From: Vallicoccus soli
GTDB lineage: Bacteria; Actinomycetota; Actinomycetes; Motilibacterales; Motilibacteraceae
Reading direction: 5' to 3'
Assembly: GCF_003594885.1 (NCBI RefSeq)
Contig: NZ_QZEZ01000007.1
Coordinates: forward strand, 124,001-188,000
DNA length: 64,000 nt
This document shows, piece after piece, positions 41,610 to 50,096 of this stretch. Position 1 is the first letter of the stretch. The number at the start of each line of letters is the position of its first letter. The notes beneath the pieces were generated by a model. That model worked only from the letters and a program-made list of their open reading frames with translations. It had not been told where the DNA came from and ran no database searches. Both the position numbers and the translations under genes were made by a program.

Positions 41610-41871
41610 GACGGCCGCCCCGTGCCGCGCAGCGCCGCGCGGGCGGCGCCCGTGCGCCCCCCGCTCCCCGCCCCGCCGCTGCCGCACCGTCCTGGTGCCC
41701 CCGCGCACGTCCTCATGACGACCGTCCCCGACTGCTGGGCCGCGCCGTGTGCACGCCCAGGGCCAGCGTCGGTCCCCGCGCACGACCGTGCCACGCTCCG
41801 GAGCCGGAACCACCCGCCCGGCGTACGTCCGGCGGCTTGAGCCCACCCGTACGGGCGCCGATGCATCCTCC

Positions 41872-42333
41872 GTGGACCAGCACCTGCCGCGCACCGCCGG
41901 CACCCGGGCACGGGTGCTCCTCGCCGCGCCCGCCGGCGACGGCCGCGCCGCGCTCGAGCGCGCCCTGGTGCGCAGCTGGCTCGCCGTCGACGCCGTCGAG
42001 CACGGGGCCGCCGCGCTCGACGCGCTGCGCGGGGGCGCGTACGACGCCGCGGTCCTCGCCGCGGACCTGCCCGGCCTCAGCGGCACGGCGGTCTGCCGCT
42101 GGGTCCGCGAGCACGGCGCGGACCGGGACCTGCCGGTGCTCGTCCTCGTGGGCGACGACCCCGGCAGCGGGGCCGACGAGGCCGCCGCCGCGGGCGCGAG
42201 CGGCACGCTGCCCCTCGACGCGCGCCCGCGCCTCGTCGCGCACCGCGTCGTCGCCCTGCTGCGCCACGCGCACGTGCCCCTGCCCCGCCAGCGCGGCATC
42301 GCGCGCGCCCTGCCGTTCCTGCGCGGGGCCTGA
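41872..42333 (+). CDS. Degenerate receiver-domain (pseudo-receiver) protein
   Basis: A 153-residue protein following the CheY-like fold: beta1 RVLLAAPAGD, YDAAVLAADLPGLSGTAVCRWVRE, LPVLVLVGDDPGS and GASGTLPLDARPRLVAHRVVALL. The LPGLSG and GAS blocks match response regulators. The three functional positions are changed, however: the acidic pair after beta1 is missing, the phospho-Asp site (D-x-x-LP) is Ala, and the conserved Lys after beta5 is missing. It has no output domain. GTG 41872 is the chosen start; an ATG at 41749 would add 41 residues. It diverges from the coiled-coil gene. Confidence 0.6.
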   Translation: MDQHLPRTAGTRARVLLAAPAGDGRAALERALVRSWLAVDAVEHGAAALDALRGGAYDAAVLAADLPGLSGTAVCRWVREHGADRDLPVLVLVGDDPGSGADEAAAAGASGTLPLDARPRLVAHRVVALLRHAHVPLPRQRGIARALPFLRGA

Positions 42334-42432
42334 GCCCCGAGCCGCCCCCCACCCCCACCGGCGCCCTCCGCGCATGACCGCGGTGGGGCTCCGGCGGGCG
42401 TCGTGGGTCAGGATCGCCTCGGGGTGCCCCCC

Positions 42433-43821
42433 TCACCAGTCCGTCGGCTTGCCCGTCCCGTACAGCCAGGTGCGGAAGAAGCCGTCGAGCTGGCGGCCCG
42501 ACACCCGCTCGGCGAGGCGGGTGAAGTCGGCGGTGGAGGCGTTGGCGTCGCGGTGGTCGCGGTACCACGTGCGCACGAGCCGCCAGAACGCCCGCTCGCC
42601 GATGCGCTCGCGCAGCGCCTGCAGCGTCATCGCCGCCTTGTCGTAGACCGACCGCGAGAACAGCGTCTCCGCGCCGGGGTCGGCGACCGCGGGGGCCCAC
42701 AGCGACGACGTGGCCGGCTCGGCGTAGAGCTCGTCGAACTGCTCGGCGGGGGTCGGGCCGCCGGTGTGCTCGGCCCAGAGCCACTCCGCGTACGTCGCGA
42801 ACCCCTCGTTGAGCCAGAGGTCGTCCCACTGCTCCGGGCTGACGCTGTTGCCGAACCACTGGTGCGACAGCTCGTGCGCGACCGTCGACTCCGACGGCGG
42901 GCCGGAGTAGATCGGGCGGGTCTGCGTCTCCAGCGCGTAGCCCGCGTCCTCGTCGTCGTCGACGATCGCGCCGTACGCCTCGAAGGGGTACGGCCCGAAC
43001 AGGCCGGTGAAGAGGTCGATCATCTCCGCGGTGCGCCGGGTGCCCTCGGCCGCGTCGTCGCCGAGGTCGCGGTCGACCGCGTCGATGACGGGCAGCCCCT
43101 GCGCCGTGCGCGCGATCGTGAGGTCGTAGTCGCCGACCGACGCGGTGGACAGGTAGCTCGCCATGGGGTCGCGGGCCTCCCAGACCCACGTCGTCCACCC
43201 GCCGCGGGTGCGCTGCGACACCAGCTGGCCGTTGGCGACCGCGGTCGTCCCCTCCGGCACGGTGACCCGGAAGCGGTACGTCGCCTTGTCCGTCGGGGTG
43301 TCGTTGACCGGGTACCAGGTCGAGGCGCCCTCGGGCTCGTTGGCGACGAACGCGCCGTCCGGGGTGGAGACCCAGCCGTAGAGCGCGCCGCCGGAGTCCG
43401 TCGGGCGGCCGGTGGTGCCGTCGTACTCCACGACGACGGTGAAGCGCTCGCCGCGCTCGAGCCCGCCCCGCGGGCGCACCCGCAGCTCCTGGCGGTCGCG
43501 GTCGAAGCGCGCCGGGCGCCCGTCGACGCGCACCGAGCGCACCGCGAAGCCGCGCAGGTCGAGGTTGAACCGCGACAGGTCCTGCGTCGCCCGCGCGCGC
43601 AGCACCGCCGTGCCGTCGAAGGCCCTGGTCGAGGGCTCGTAGCGGATCCGCAGGTCGTACTGCCCGACGTCGTAGCCGCCGTTGCCGGCGAGCGGGAAGT
43701 ACGGGTCGCCGACGCCCGGCGCGCCGGCGGCGGCCGCCCCGGCGGGGGAGGTCGCGAGGCCGAGGGCGACGAGCGCGGTGACGGCGGTCGAGGTGGCGCG
43801 GCGCAGGGCGGGGCGGCTCAT
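42433..43821 (-). CDS. Secreted M1-family metallopeptidase
   Basis: A 462-residue peptidase with a signal peptide (ALRRATSTAVTALVALGLATSPAGAAAAG). The beta-sandwich N-domain is followed by the zinc site VAHELSHQWFGNSV (H-E-x-x-H) and, 18 residues on, the third ligand Glu in WLNEGFATYAEWLW. The GxMEN-like substrate loop is replaced by DAGYALETQTRPIY, typical of the smaller actinobacterial M1 group. The protein lacks the large C-terminal domain of aminopeptidase N. ATG 43821 diverges from the glycosyltransferase gene by 150 bp. It acts outside the cell on peptides. Confidence 0.9.
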   Translation of the reverse strand: MSRPALRRATSTAVTALVALGLATSPAGAAAAGAPGVGDPYFPLAGNGGYDVGQYDLRIRYEPSTRAFDGTAVLRARATQDLSRFNLDLRGFAVRSVRVDGRPARFDRDRQELRVRPRGGLERGERFTVVVEYDGTTGRPTDSGGALYGWVSTPDGAFVANEPEGASTWYPVNDTPTDKATYRFRVTVPEGTTAVANGQLVSQRTRGGWTTWVWEARDPMASYLSTASVGDYDLTIARTAQGLPVIDAVDRDLGDDAAEGTRRTAEMIDLFTGLFGPYPFEAYGAIVDDDEDAGYALETQTRPIYSGPPSESTVAHELSHQWFGNSVSPEQWDDLWLNEGFATYAEWLWAEHTGGPTPAEQFDELYAEPATSSLWAPAVADPGAETLFSRSVYDKAAMTLQALRERIGERAFWRLVRTWYRDHRDANASTADFTRLAERVSGRQLDGFFRTWLYGTGKPTDW

Positions 43822-43971
43822 GGCCCGCACCGTAGACCCCGCCCGCGGGCTCCGGCAGCGGTTCGGCGCGACGACCCCGGCGCGGCGGGTCACGGAGCGT
43901 TCGCCGGACGTTCCGCGGGCCGCCGCGCCGCGCTTCCCCGCGCCGCACCCGACCCGCCGCACCGTGGCGGT

Positions 43972-45075
43972 GTGCGCGTCGCCGTCGTCACCGAGTCCTT
44001 CCTGCCGCAGGTCAACGGCGTCACCGGCTCCGTCCTGCGGGTCTGCGAGCACCTCGTCCGCCAGGGCCACGAGGCCCTCGTCGTCGCCCCCGGCCCGGGC
44101 CCGGACGCCTGGGGCGGGGTCCCCGTGCTGCGGGTCCCCGCCCTGCCGCTGCCCTTCTACTCCGGGCACCGCCTCGCCGCGCCCTGGCCCGACCTGGCCC
44201 CGGCGCTGCGGGCCTTCGCCCCCGACGTCGTCCACCTCGCGTCGCCCACGCTGCTCGGCGCGCAGGCCGCCGGCGTCGCCCGCCGCCTCGGCGTCCCCGG
44301 GGTCGCGGTCTACCAGACCGACCTGCCCGGGTACGCCGCCCGCTACGGCGTGCCCGCCGCCTCCCGCGCCGCGTGGCGGTGGCTCCGCCGGGTGCACGCC
44401 GCCGCCGAGCGCACCCTCGCCCCCAGCCGGCACGCCTGCGCCGCCCTGCGCGCGCACGGGGTGCCGCGGGTGGCCCGCTGGCCCCGCGGCGTGGACCTCG
44501 AGCGGTTCTCGCCGGTGCGGCGGGACGAGGGGCTGCGCGCGCGGCTCGCGCCCGGCGGCGAGGTCCTCCTCGGGTACGTCGGCCGCCTCGCCCGGGAGAA
44601 GCAGCTCGACCTGCTCGCCGCCGTGCAGGACCTGCCGGGGACCCGGCTCGTCGTCGTGGGCGAGGGCCCGCAGGGGGCGGCGCTGCGGGCCCGGCTGCCC
44701 CGGGCGGCCTTCCTCGGCCGGCTCGACGGGGACGAGCTGGGCGCGCTCGTCGCCTCGCTCGACGTCTTCGTGCACACGGGTGCGCACGAGACGTTCTGCC
44801 AGGCCGCGCAGGAGGCGCTCGCCGCGGGGGTGCCGGTCGTCGCGCCCGCCGCGGGCGGGCTGCTGGACCTCGTCGAGCCGGGTGCCACCGGCGGGCTGTT
44901 CGCGCCGGGCTCGGCCGCGGGCCTGCGCCGGTGCACCGAGGTGCTCGCCCGCGACCCGGCGCTGCGCGCGGCGCAGGGGGCGGCGGCGCGCCGCTCGGTC
45001 GCGGGCCGGGACTGGGCGTCGGTGGGCGACGAGCTGGTCGCGCACTACCGGGACGCGCTGGGGAGCGCCGCATGA
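43972..45075 (+). CDS. mgtA: GT4 glycosyltransferase (MgtA-like GDP-mannose-dependent)
   Basis: A 367-residue GT-B enzyme of family 4. The N-domain starts VAVVTESFLPQVNGVTGSVLRVCEHLVRQGHEALVVAPG, the form seen in GDP-mannose:glucuronic-acid-lipid mannosyltransferases of actinobacteria. The C-domain has WPRGVDLERFSP, YVGRLAREKQLDLL and, in the donor site, FVHTGAHETFCQAAQEALAAGVPVVAP (the E-x7-E motif). It probably transfers mannose to a membrane glycolipid or glycan. GTG 43972 begins the homologous region. Its stop overlaps the ATG of the second glycosyltransferase, so they are coupled. Confidence 0.87.
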   Translation: MRVAVVTESFLPQVNGVTGSVLRVCEHLVRQGHEALVVAPGPGPDAWGGVPVLRVPALPLPFYSGHRLAAPWPDLAPALRAFAPDVVHLASPTLLGAQAAGVARRLGVPGVAVYQTDLPGYAARYGVPAASRAAWRWLRRVHAAAERTLAPSRHACAALRAHGVPRVARWPRGVDLERFSPVRRDEGLRARLAPGGEVLLGYVGRLAREKQLDLLAAVQDLPGTRLVVVGEGPQGAALRARLPRAAFLGRLDGDELGALVASLDVFVHTGAHETFCQAAQEALAAGVPVVAPAAGGLLDLVEPGATGGLFAPGSAAGLRRCTEVLARDPALRAAQGAAARRSVAGRDWASVGDELVAHYRDALGSAA

Positions 45076-46226
45076 GGATCGTCCAGGTCGCCACGTTCGT
45101 CGGCCCGCGCTCGGGCGGGATCCGCACCGTCCTGCGCCACCTCGCCGAGGGGTACGCGGCCGCGGGCCACGACGTCGTGCAGGTCGTGCCGGGCCCGCAG
45201 CCGGCGCTGGAGCACCGCCCCTGGGGCGCGGTCGTCACCGTCCCCGCACCGCCGGTGCCCGGCACGGGCTACCGCGTCGTCGTGCGCCCCGCCGCGGTCG
45301 AGCGGCTGCTCGAGCGGCTGGCCCCCGACCGGGTCGAGGTGCACGACCGCACGACGCTGCGCGGGCTCGGGGACTGGGCCCGCGGCCACGGCGCCCGCTC
45401 CCTGGTCGTGAGCCACGAGCGGCTCGACCGGGTGCTGCGCCAGTGGGTCCCGGCCCTGCCCGTCCCGGCCGCGGAGCGCGCCGCCGACCGGTCCAACGCG
45501 TCCCTGGCGGCCTCGTACGACCGGGTGGTCTGCACGACCCGCTGGGCGGGGGAGGAGTTCGCCCGTCTCGGCGTCCCCCCGGCCACGGTGCCGCTGGGCG
45601 TCGAGCTGGACCGCTTCCACCCGGACCGCGCCTCGCGCGAGGTGCGCGCCGTGGCGGCGCCCGCCGGGGAGGCGCTGCTGCTCACCGCGAGCCGGCTGTC
45701 CCGCGAGAAGCGGCCCGACCTGGCGGTCGACGCCGCGGCCGAGCTCGCCCGGCGCGGGCGCCCGGTGCGCCTCGTCGTCGCCGGCGACGGCGCGTGCCGG
45801 CGCGCCCTCGCCCGGCGGGCCCGGGGCCTGCCGGTGCGCCTCGTCGGCTTCCTCGACGACCGCGACGCGCTCGCGCGCCTGCTCGCGACGGCCGACGTCG
45901 TGCTCGCCCCCGGTCCGGTCGAGACCTTCGGCCTCGCCGCGCTCGAGGCGCTGGCCAGCGGCACCCCGGTCGTCGCGCACGAGGCGTCCGCCGTCGGGGA
46001 GGTGCTGGCCGCCGGGGCCGGGCTCACCGCGGCGGGCACCCCCTCCGCGCTCGCGGACGCGGTCGAGGCGGTGCTCGACGGCGCCGCCTCGGGCGCGGCG
46101 GCCCGCGCCCGTGCCGAGGCGTTCCCGTGGGAGCGGACCGTGGCCGGCTTCCTCGACCTGCACCGGGAGCACGGGCTGCCCGCCCCGGTGCCGGCACCCC
46201 GACCCGCTCCCGTGCCCGTCCGCTGA
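45072..46226 (+). CDS. Second GT4-family glycosyltransferase
   Basis: A 384-residue GT-B protein. The start reads MRIVQVATFVGPRSGGIRTVLRHLAEGYAAAGHDVV. The donor half has VPLGVELDRFHPD, TASRLSREKRPDLAVDA, VVAGDGACR and VLAPGPVETFGLAALEALASGTPVVAHEASAVGEVL (E-x7-E). It pairs with the preceding MgtA-like enzyme (ATGA overlap). The two probably act in succession on one glycolipid or wall polymer. The acceptor is unknown. A P450 gene follows 32 bp on, perhaps in the same transcript. Confidence 0.85.
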   Translation: MRIVQVATFVGPRSGGIRTVLRHLAEGYAAAGHDVVQVVPGPQPALEHRPWGAVVTVPAPPVPGTGYRVVVRPAAVERLLERLAPDRVEVHDRTTLRGLGDWARGHGARSLVVSHERLDRVLRQWVPALPVPAAERAADRSNASLAASYDRVVCTTRWAGEEFARLGVPPATVPLGVELDRFHPDRASREVRAVAAPAGEALLLTASRLSREKRPDLAVDAAAELARRGRPVRLVVAGDGACRRALARRARGLPVRLVGFLDDRDALARLLATADVVLAPGPVETFGLAALEALASGTPVVAHEASAVGEVLAAGAGLTAAGTPSALADAVEAVLDGAASGAAARARAEAFPWERTVAGFLDLHREHGLPAPVPAPRPAPVPVR

Positions 46227-46258
46227 CAGCGGGTCGCCGGCGGGTGCACGATGGCGGG

Positions 46259-47635
46259 GTGCCCGCCGGCGTGCAGCCCGTGCCGACCCTGCGGGGCGCG
46301 CCGGTGCTCGGCGCGGCCCCCGCGCTGCGCCGCGACGTGCTCGGGACCCTGGAGCGGGCGCACCGCGAGCACGGCGCCGTGGTCCGCCTCGTCGCCGGCC
46401 CGCCGGGGTGGCGCCACGTGCTGCACGGCGTCTTCAGCCCGGAGGGCGTCGAGCAGGTCCTCGTCGACGGGGCGGGGCGCACGTCCAAGCGCAGCAGCGG
46501 GTACGAGGAGCTGCGCGCGGTCCTCGGCGACGGGGTCCTGACCAGCGAGGGCGAGCGGTGGCGCCGCCAGCGCCGCGCGGTCGCCCCCGCCCTCACGCGG
46601 CGGCGGACCACCGGCCCGTACGCCGCGGCGGCCGTGGAGGAGGCGCAGCGGGTCGCGGCGGAGTGGGAGGGCCCGGCGGCCAGCGGCCGCCCGGTCGACG
46701 TGCACCGGGCGATGGTCGGCTTCACCGCGCGCTTCGTCGGCCGCGTGCTCCTCGGCGCCGACGTCGCGGACGCGGTGCCGCGGCTCATGGCGGTCGCGCC
46801 GGACTTCAACCGGGAGGTGCTGCGGCGCGGGCAGCAGCCGCACCCGGTGCCGCGCTCGTGGCCGACCCCGGCGAACCGGCGCCTCGCGGCGGCGGTCGCG
46901 GAGCAGCGGGACGTGGTCGACGGCCTGCTCGCCCAGCGGCTGGCCCGCGGCGCGGACGGCGACGGCGGCGGCGGCGAGGACCTGCTCGGCCTGCTCCTGC
47001 AGGGCCGGGCGCGCGGCGGGGAGGACCTCGACGACCGCGAGCTCGCCGACCAGGTGCTGGTCTTCCTCCTGGCCGGGCACGAGACGACGGCGACGGCGCT
47101 CGCACTGGCCCTGGTGGAGCTCGCCCGCTCGCCGCGGTGGCAGGGCGCCCTGCAGGACGAGGTCGACGCGGTGCTCGGCGACCGGCCGCCCGGCGGCGCG
47201 GACCTGCCGCGGCTCGTCCTCGCCGAGCGGGTCGTGCGCGAGGTGCTGCGGCTCTACCCGTCGGCCCCGGCGGTGCCGCGGCTCGCGCCCGAGGGCCTGC
47301 GGGTCTGCGGCCACGACCTGCCGCCGGGCGCCACCGTGGTGGTCTCGCCCTGGGTCGTGCACCGCGACCCGGCGCTGTGGCCGCACCCGCTGCGGTTCGA
47401 CCCGTCGCGGTTCGAGGCGGCGCTGCCCGGCGGGCACCGCTGCGCCTGGTTCCCGTTCGGCGCGGGGCCGCGGGCGTGCGTCGGCATGCAGCTCGCCCTG
47501 GCCGAGGCGGTCCTGGCCCTCGCGACGCTGCTGCGGCGCTACCGGCTGAGCACCCACCTCGACGCGGTGCCGCTGGTCGCCGGGATCGCGCTGCGCCCCG
47601 ACGGCCCGCTGCCGGTGCGGGTCCACCGGCGCTGA
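46259..47635 (+). CDS. Cytochrome P450
   Basis: A 458-residue P450 monooxygenase of the class with a CYP4/CYP102-like heme domain. The oxygen-activating I helix is LVFLLAGHETTATAL, the K helix ERVVREVLRLYPSAPAVPR (E-x-x-R), and the heme loop FPFGAGPRACVGMQLALAE with the thiolate Cys. An N-terminal membrane anchor is absent. No ferredoxin gene is adjacent, so electron partners are elsewhere. The start GTG 46259 gives the expected N-terminal PVLGAAPALRRD region. It would hydroxylate a lipid-like substrate; the real one is unknown. It ends 20 bp before the convergent patatin gene. Confidence 0.92.
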   Translation: MPAGVQPVPTLRGAPVLGAAPALRRDVLGTLERAHREHGAVVRLVAGPPGWRHVLHGVFSPEGVEQVLVDGAGRTSKRSSGYEELRAVLGDGVLTSEGERWRRQRRAVAPALTRRRTTGPYAAAAVEEAQRVAAEWEGPAASGRPVDVHRAMVGFTARFVGRVLLGADVADAVPRLMAVAPDFNREVLRRGQQPHPVPRSWPTPANRRLAAAVAEQRDVVDGLLAQRLARGADGDGGGGEDLLGLLLQGRARGGEDLDDRELADQVLVFLLAGHETTATALALALVELARSPRWQGALQDEVDAVLGDRPPGGADLPRLVLAERVVREVLRLYPSAPAVPRLAPEGLRVCGHDLPPGATVVVSPWVVHRDPALWPHPLRFDPSRFEAALPGGHRCAWFPFGAGPRACVGMQLALAEAVLALATLLRRYRLSTHLDAVPLVAGIALRPDGPLPVRVHRR

Positions 47636-47655
47636 GGGCGCCGCGCCGGGCCGGG

Positions 47656-48654
47656 TCAGGCCGGGACGGCGCTGCCGCTCGAGGCCCCGAGCCACGCGGT
47701 GGCCGCGGCGGCGCCGGCGTCGACGAGCGCGGCGGTCGCGCCGAGGTCGCGCGGGCCGGCGGGCAGCCGCTCGAGCAGGCCCGCCGCCCAGGCGTCGGCC
47801 ACGTGCGGCAGCACGTGCACGCGCGGGTCGCCGAGGGCCGCGGCGACGGCGGCCCGGTTCGCGACCGCCCGGGCCACGGTGAAGGAGCGCAGGACCACCT
47901 CGACGAGCCCCCGCGCGGTCTCGACCGGCGGGACGTACGCGCCGCGCGACGGCCCGAGCGGCAGGCCGCAGGCCTCCTCGGCGAGCTCGCGCGGCGTGGG
48001 GTCCGCGGCGCAGGCGCCGGGGCGGCCGGTGACGGGCGCGAGGCCGCAGTCCAGCACGAGGACCCGGTCGTCGGGGCCCGCGTCGGCGAGCGCGCGCTCG
48101 ACGGGGACGCCGCACACCACCCCGCCGTCCACGTGCAGGTGCCCGTCGCCGAGGCGCACCGGGCCGAAGAGGCCGGGCAGCGCGCAGCTCGCGGCGAGGA
48201 CGTCGTCGACCGGCCCCGCCGCGTGGTGCTCGGCGGCGCCGCAGTCCAGGCAGGTGGTCGTGACGACGAGCGGCACCGGCAGCGCCGCGAGGTCGCCGCC
48301 GGGCACGTGCTCGGCGACGAGCCGGCGCAGCGGGCGCGCGTCGTGCAGGGCCAGGCCCCGGGTGGTGAGCAGGGCGGTGGCGCCGCGCAGCCGGGCCCAG
48401 CCGGTCGGGGCCAGCACCGCGCGGGTGCGCGGGTCGGACCACCAGCCGGTGAGGGCGGCGGCCCGCTCCGGGGTCGGCTCGGCGGCGAGGAACGCGCCGT
48501 TGAGGGCGCCCGCGGAGCAGCCGTAGAGGGCGTCGGGCACGACCCCGGCCCGCAGCAGCGCGCGCACCGCCCCCGCCTGGTACGCCCCGAGCGCCCCCCC
48601 GCCGCCGAGGACGAGGAGGGTCCGCCCGGCGGGGCGTGCGTCGGCGGTGCTCAC
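47656..48654 (-). CDS. Patatin-like phospholipase
   Basis: A 332-residue hydrolase. The oxyanion loop LVLGGGGALGAYQAG is followed by the nucleophile elbow YGCSAGALNGAF (G-x-S-x-G; Ser about residue 47) and the catalytic Asp in HVDGGVVCGVP (D-G-G). It has no signal peptide or transmembrane segment, so it acts in the cytoplasm or at the membrane face. The last ~80 residues are helical and Ala-rich. The start GTG 48654 has AGGAGG four bases upstream. It cleaves acyl ester bonds of lipids. Confidence 0.9.
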   Translation of the reverse strand: MSTADARPAGRTLLVLGGGGALGAYQAGAVRALLRAGVVPDALYGCSAGALNGAFLAAEPTPERAAALTGWWSDPRTRAVLAPTGWARLRGATALLTTRGLALHDARPLRRLVAEHVPGGDLAALPVPLVVTTTCLDCGAAEHHAAGPVDDVLAASCALPGLFGPVRLGDGHLHVDGGVVCGVPVERALADAGPDDRVLVLDCGLAPVTGRPGACAADPTPRELAEEACGLPLGPSRGAYVPPVETARGLVEVVLRSFTVARAVANRAAVAAALGDPRVHVLPHVADAWAAGLLERLPAGPRDLGATAALVDAGAAAATAWLGASSGSAVPA

Positions 48655-48824
48655 GGGTCCTCCTGCGGGGGTCGGACCCTCCATGGTGCCGCACCCGCGG
48701 CGCGCGGGCGGCCCGAGCGGCGGGCAGTGGTGCGTTCCGCCCCCCGCGGGGGCGGGACGCACCTACGCTGCCGCTGACCCGGTGGCGGACGACCGGTCAC
48801 CGGGACGAGGGCAGGAGGCCAGGC

Positions 48825-50087
48825 GTGGCGACGGACGAGGGTCCCGCGGCAGCGGCGTCCGCGCCGTCCGCGCCGTCCCCGCCCCCCGCGCCCGGCGCCG
48901 CCGACCCGCAGCTGGACCGGGTCGCCGCGCTCGCCGCCCGGGTGCTCGACGCCCCGGTGGGGCTCGTCAGCCTGCTCGAGGGCGAGGTCGAGCTGCTGCC
49001 CGGCGTCGCAGGGCTGCCCGAGCCGTGGGCGACCACGCGCACCGTCGCGCGCGAGCACGCGATCTGCCGGCACGTGGTGGCCGGCGGGCGGGCGCTCGCC
49101 GTCCCCGACGCGCGCGAGCACCCGCTGATGAGCGGCAGCCGCGCGGTGCAGGCGCTCGGGCTCGTCGGCTACCTCGGGCTGCCGGTCACCGACGACCACG
49201 GACGGGTGCTCGGCGCGGTGTGCGTGGGGGACCGCCGCCGCCGGGACTGGACCCCGGAGGAGACGGCGCTGCTCGCGGACCTCACCTCGCTCGGCGCCGA
49301 CCGCGTGCGCCTCGTCGCGCTGCGCACCGCGGCGGACGCGCTGCGCCGTGGCGACGCCGCGGGGCGGGTCCTGCAGCGCAGCCTGCTCACCGAGCTGCCC
49401 GCGCACCCGCTGCCCGGGGTGGCCCTCGCGGTCGACTACCGCCCGGCGCAGGGGTCGCTGCAGGTCGGCGGCGACTGGTACGACGCCTTCCCCCTGCCGG
49501 ACGGGCGCCTCGCGCTGGTCGTCGGCGACGTCGTCGGGCACGACGTCGAGGCCGCGGCGGTCATGGGCCAGATGCGCAGCCTGCTGCGCGGGGCCGCGTA
49601 CCACCCGCACGACCGGCCCTCGCAGGTGCTGGAGCGGCTCGACACCTCCTCGACGGGGCTGGGGCTGGACACGCTCGCGACCTGCGTGTACGCCGAGCTG
49701 GACGTGACGGGCGCGGCCCCGGAGCTGCACCTGTCCAACGCCGGGCACCCGCCGCCGCTGCTCGTGCGGTCCGACGGCAGCTGCGCCTTCCTCGCGGCCC
49801 GCGACACCGACGTGCTCCTCGGCCTGGGCCGCGGCCGGCGCCAGGACCTCGGGGTGCCGCTGGGGCCCGGCGACCGGGTGCTCCTCTACAGCGACGGGCT
49901 CGTCGAGGCCCGCGACCGCACCCTCGACGAGGGGCTGGCCCGCCTCCTGCGCGCGGCGCCGGCGGGCGCCCGCGGCCCGCTCGCCGCCTGGGTCCGCGGC
50001 GTCGCCGGGCGGCTGCTCGCGCCGCAGCCGGTCGACGACGCGGTGCTGCTGGCCGTGGGCCTGGAGCGCCCCGCCGGGGCCCGCTGA
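48825..50087 (+). CDS. GAF plus SpoIIE-type PP2C serine phosphatase
   Basis: A 420-residue protein. An Ala/Pro-rich lead is followed by a GAF domain (about residues 30-180; ICRHVVAGGRALAVPDAREHPLMSGSRAVQALGLVGYLGLPV). Residues 200-415 form a PP2C/SpoIIE domain, with VGGDWYDAFPLPDGRLALVVGDVVGHDVEAAAVMGQ (metal Asp), SNAGHPPPLLV and the final acidic DDAVLLAVG. Such proteins act in partner-switching systems that control sigma factors by dephosphorylating an anti-anti-sigma factor. GTG 48825 has AGGAGG upstream. A second phosphatase gene lies convergent, 9 bp away. Confidence 0.9.
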   Translation: MATDEGPAAAASAPSAPSPPPAPGAADPQLDRVAALAARVLDAPVGLVSLLEGEVELLPGVAGLPEPWATTRTVAREHAICRHVVAGGRALAVPDAREHPLMSGSRAVQALGLVGYLGLPVTDDHGRVLGAVCVGDRRRRDWTPEETALLADLTSLGADRVRLVALRTAADALRRGDAAGRVLQRSLLTELPAHPLPGVALAVDYRPAQGSLQVGGDWYDAFPLPDGRLALVVGDVVGHDVEAAAVMGQMRSLLRGAAYHPHDRPSQVLERLDTSSTGLGLDTLATCVYAELDVTGAAPELHLSNAGHPPPLLVRSDGSCAFLAARDTDVLLGLGRGRRQDLGVPLGPGDRVLLYSDGLVEARDRTLDEGLARLLRAAPAGARGPLAAWVRGVAGRLLAPQPVDDAVLLAVGLERPAGAR

Positions 50088-50096
50088 GCCCCGCGC

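Noticed and set aside
41610-42299. Extension of the coiled-coil protein up to 42299
   Set aside because: It would run antisense through the receiver-like gene. The sequence there is Arg/Ser-rich without helical pattern.
42360-42390. Additional family B copy (GCGCATGACCGCGG) before the M1 gene end
   Set aside because: Only a partial match with the central GATC changed; too weak to list as a repeat.
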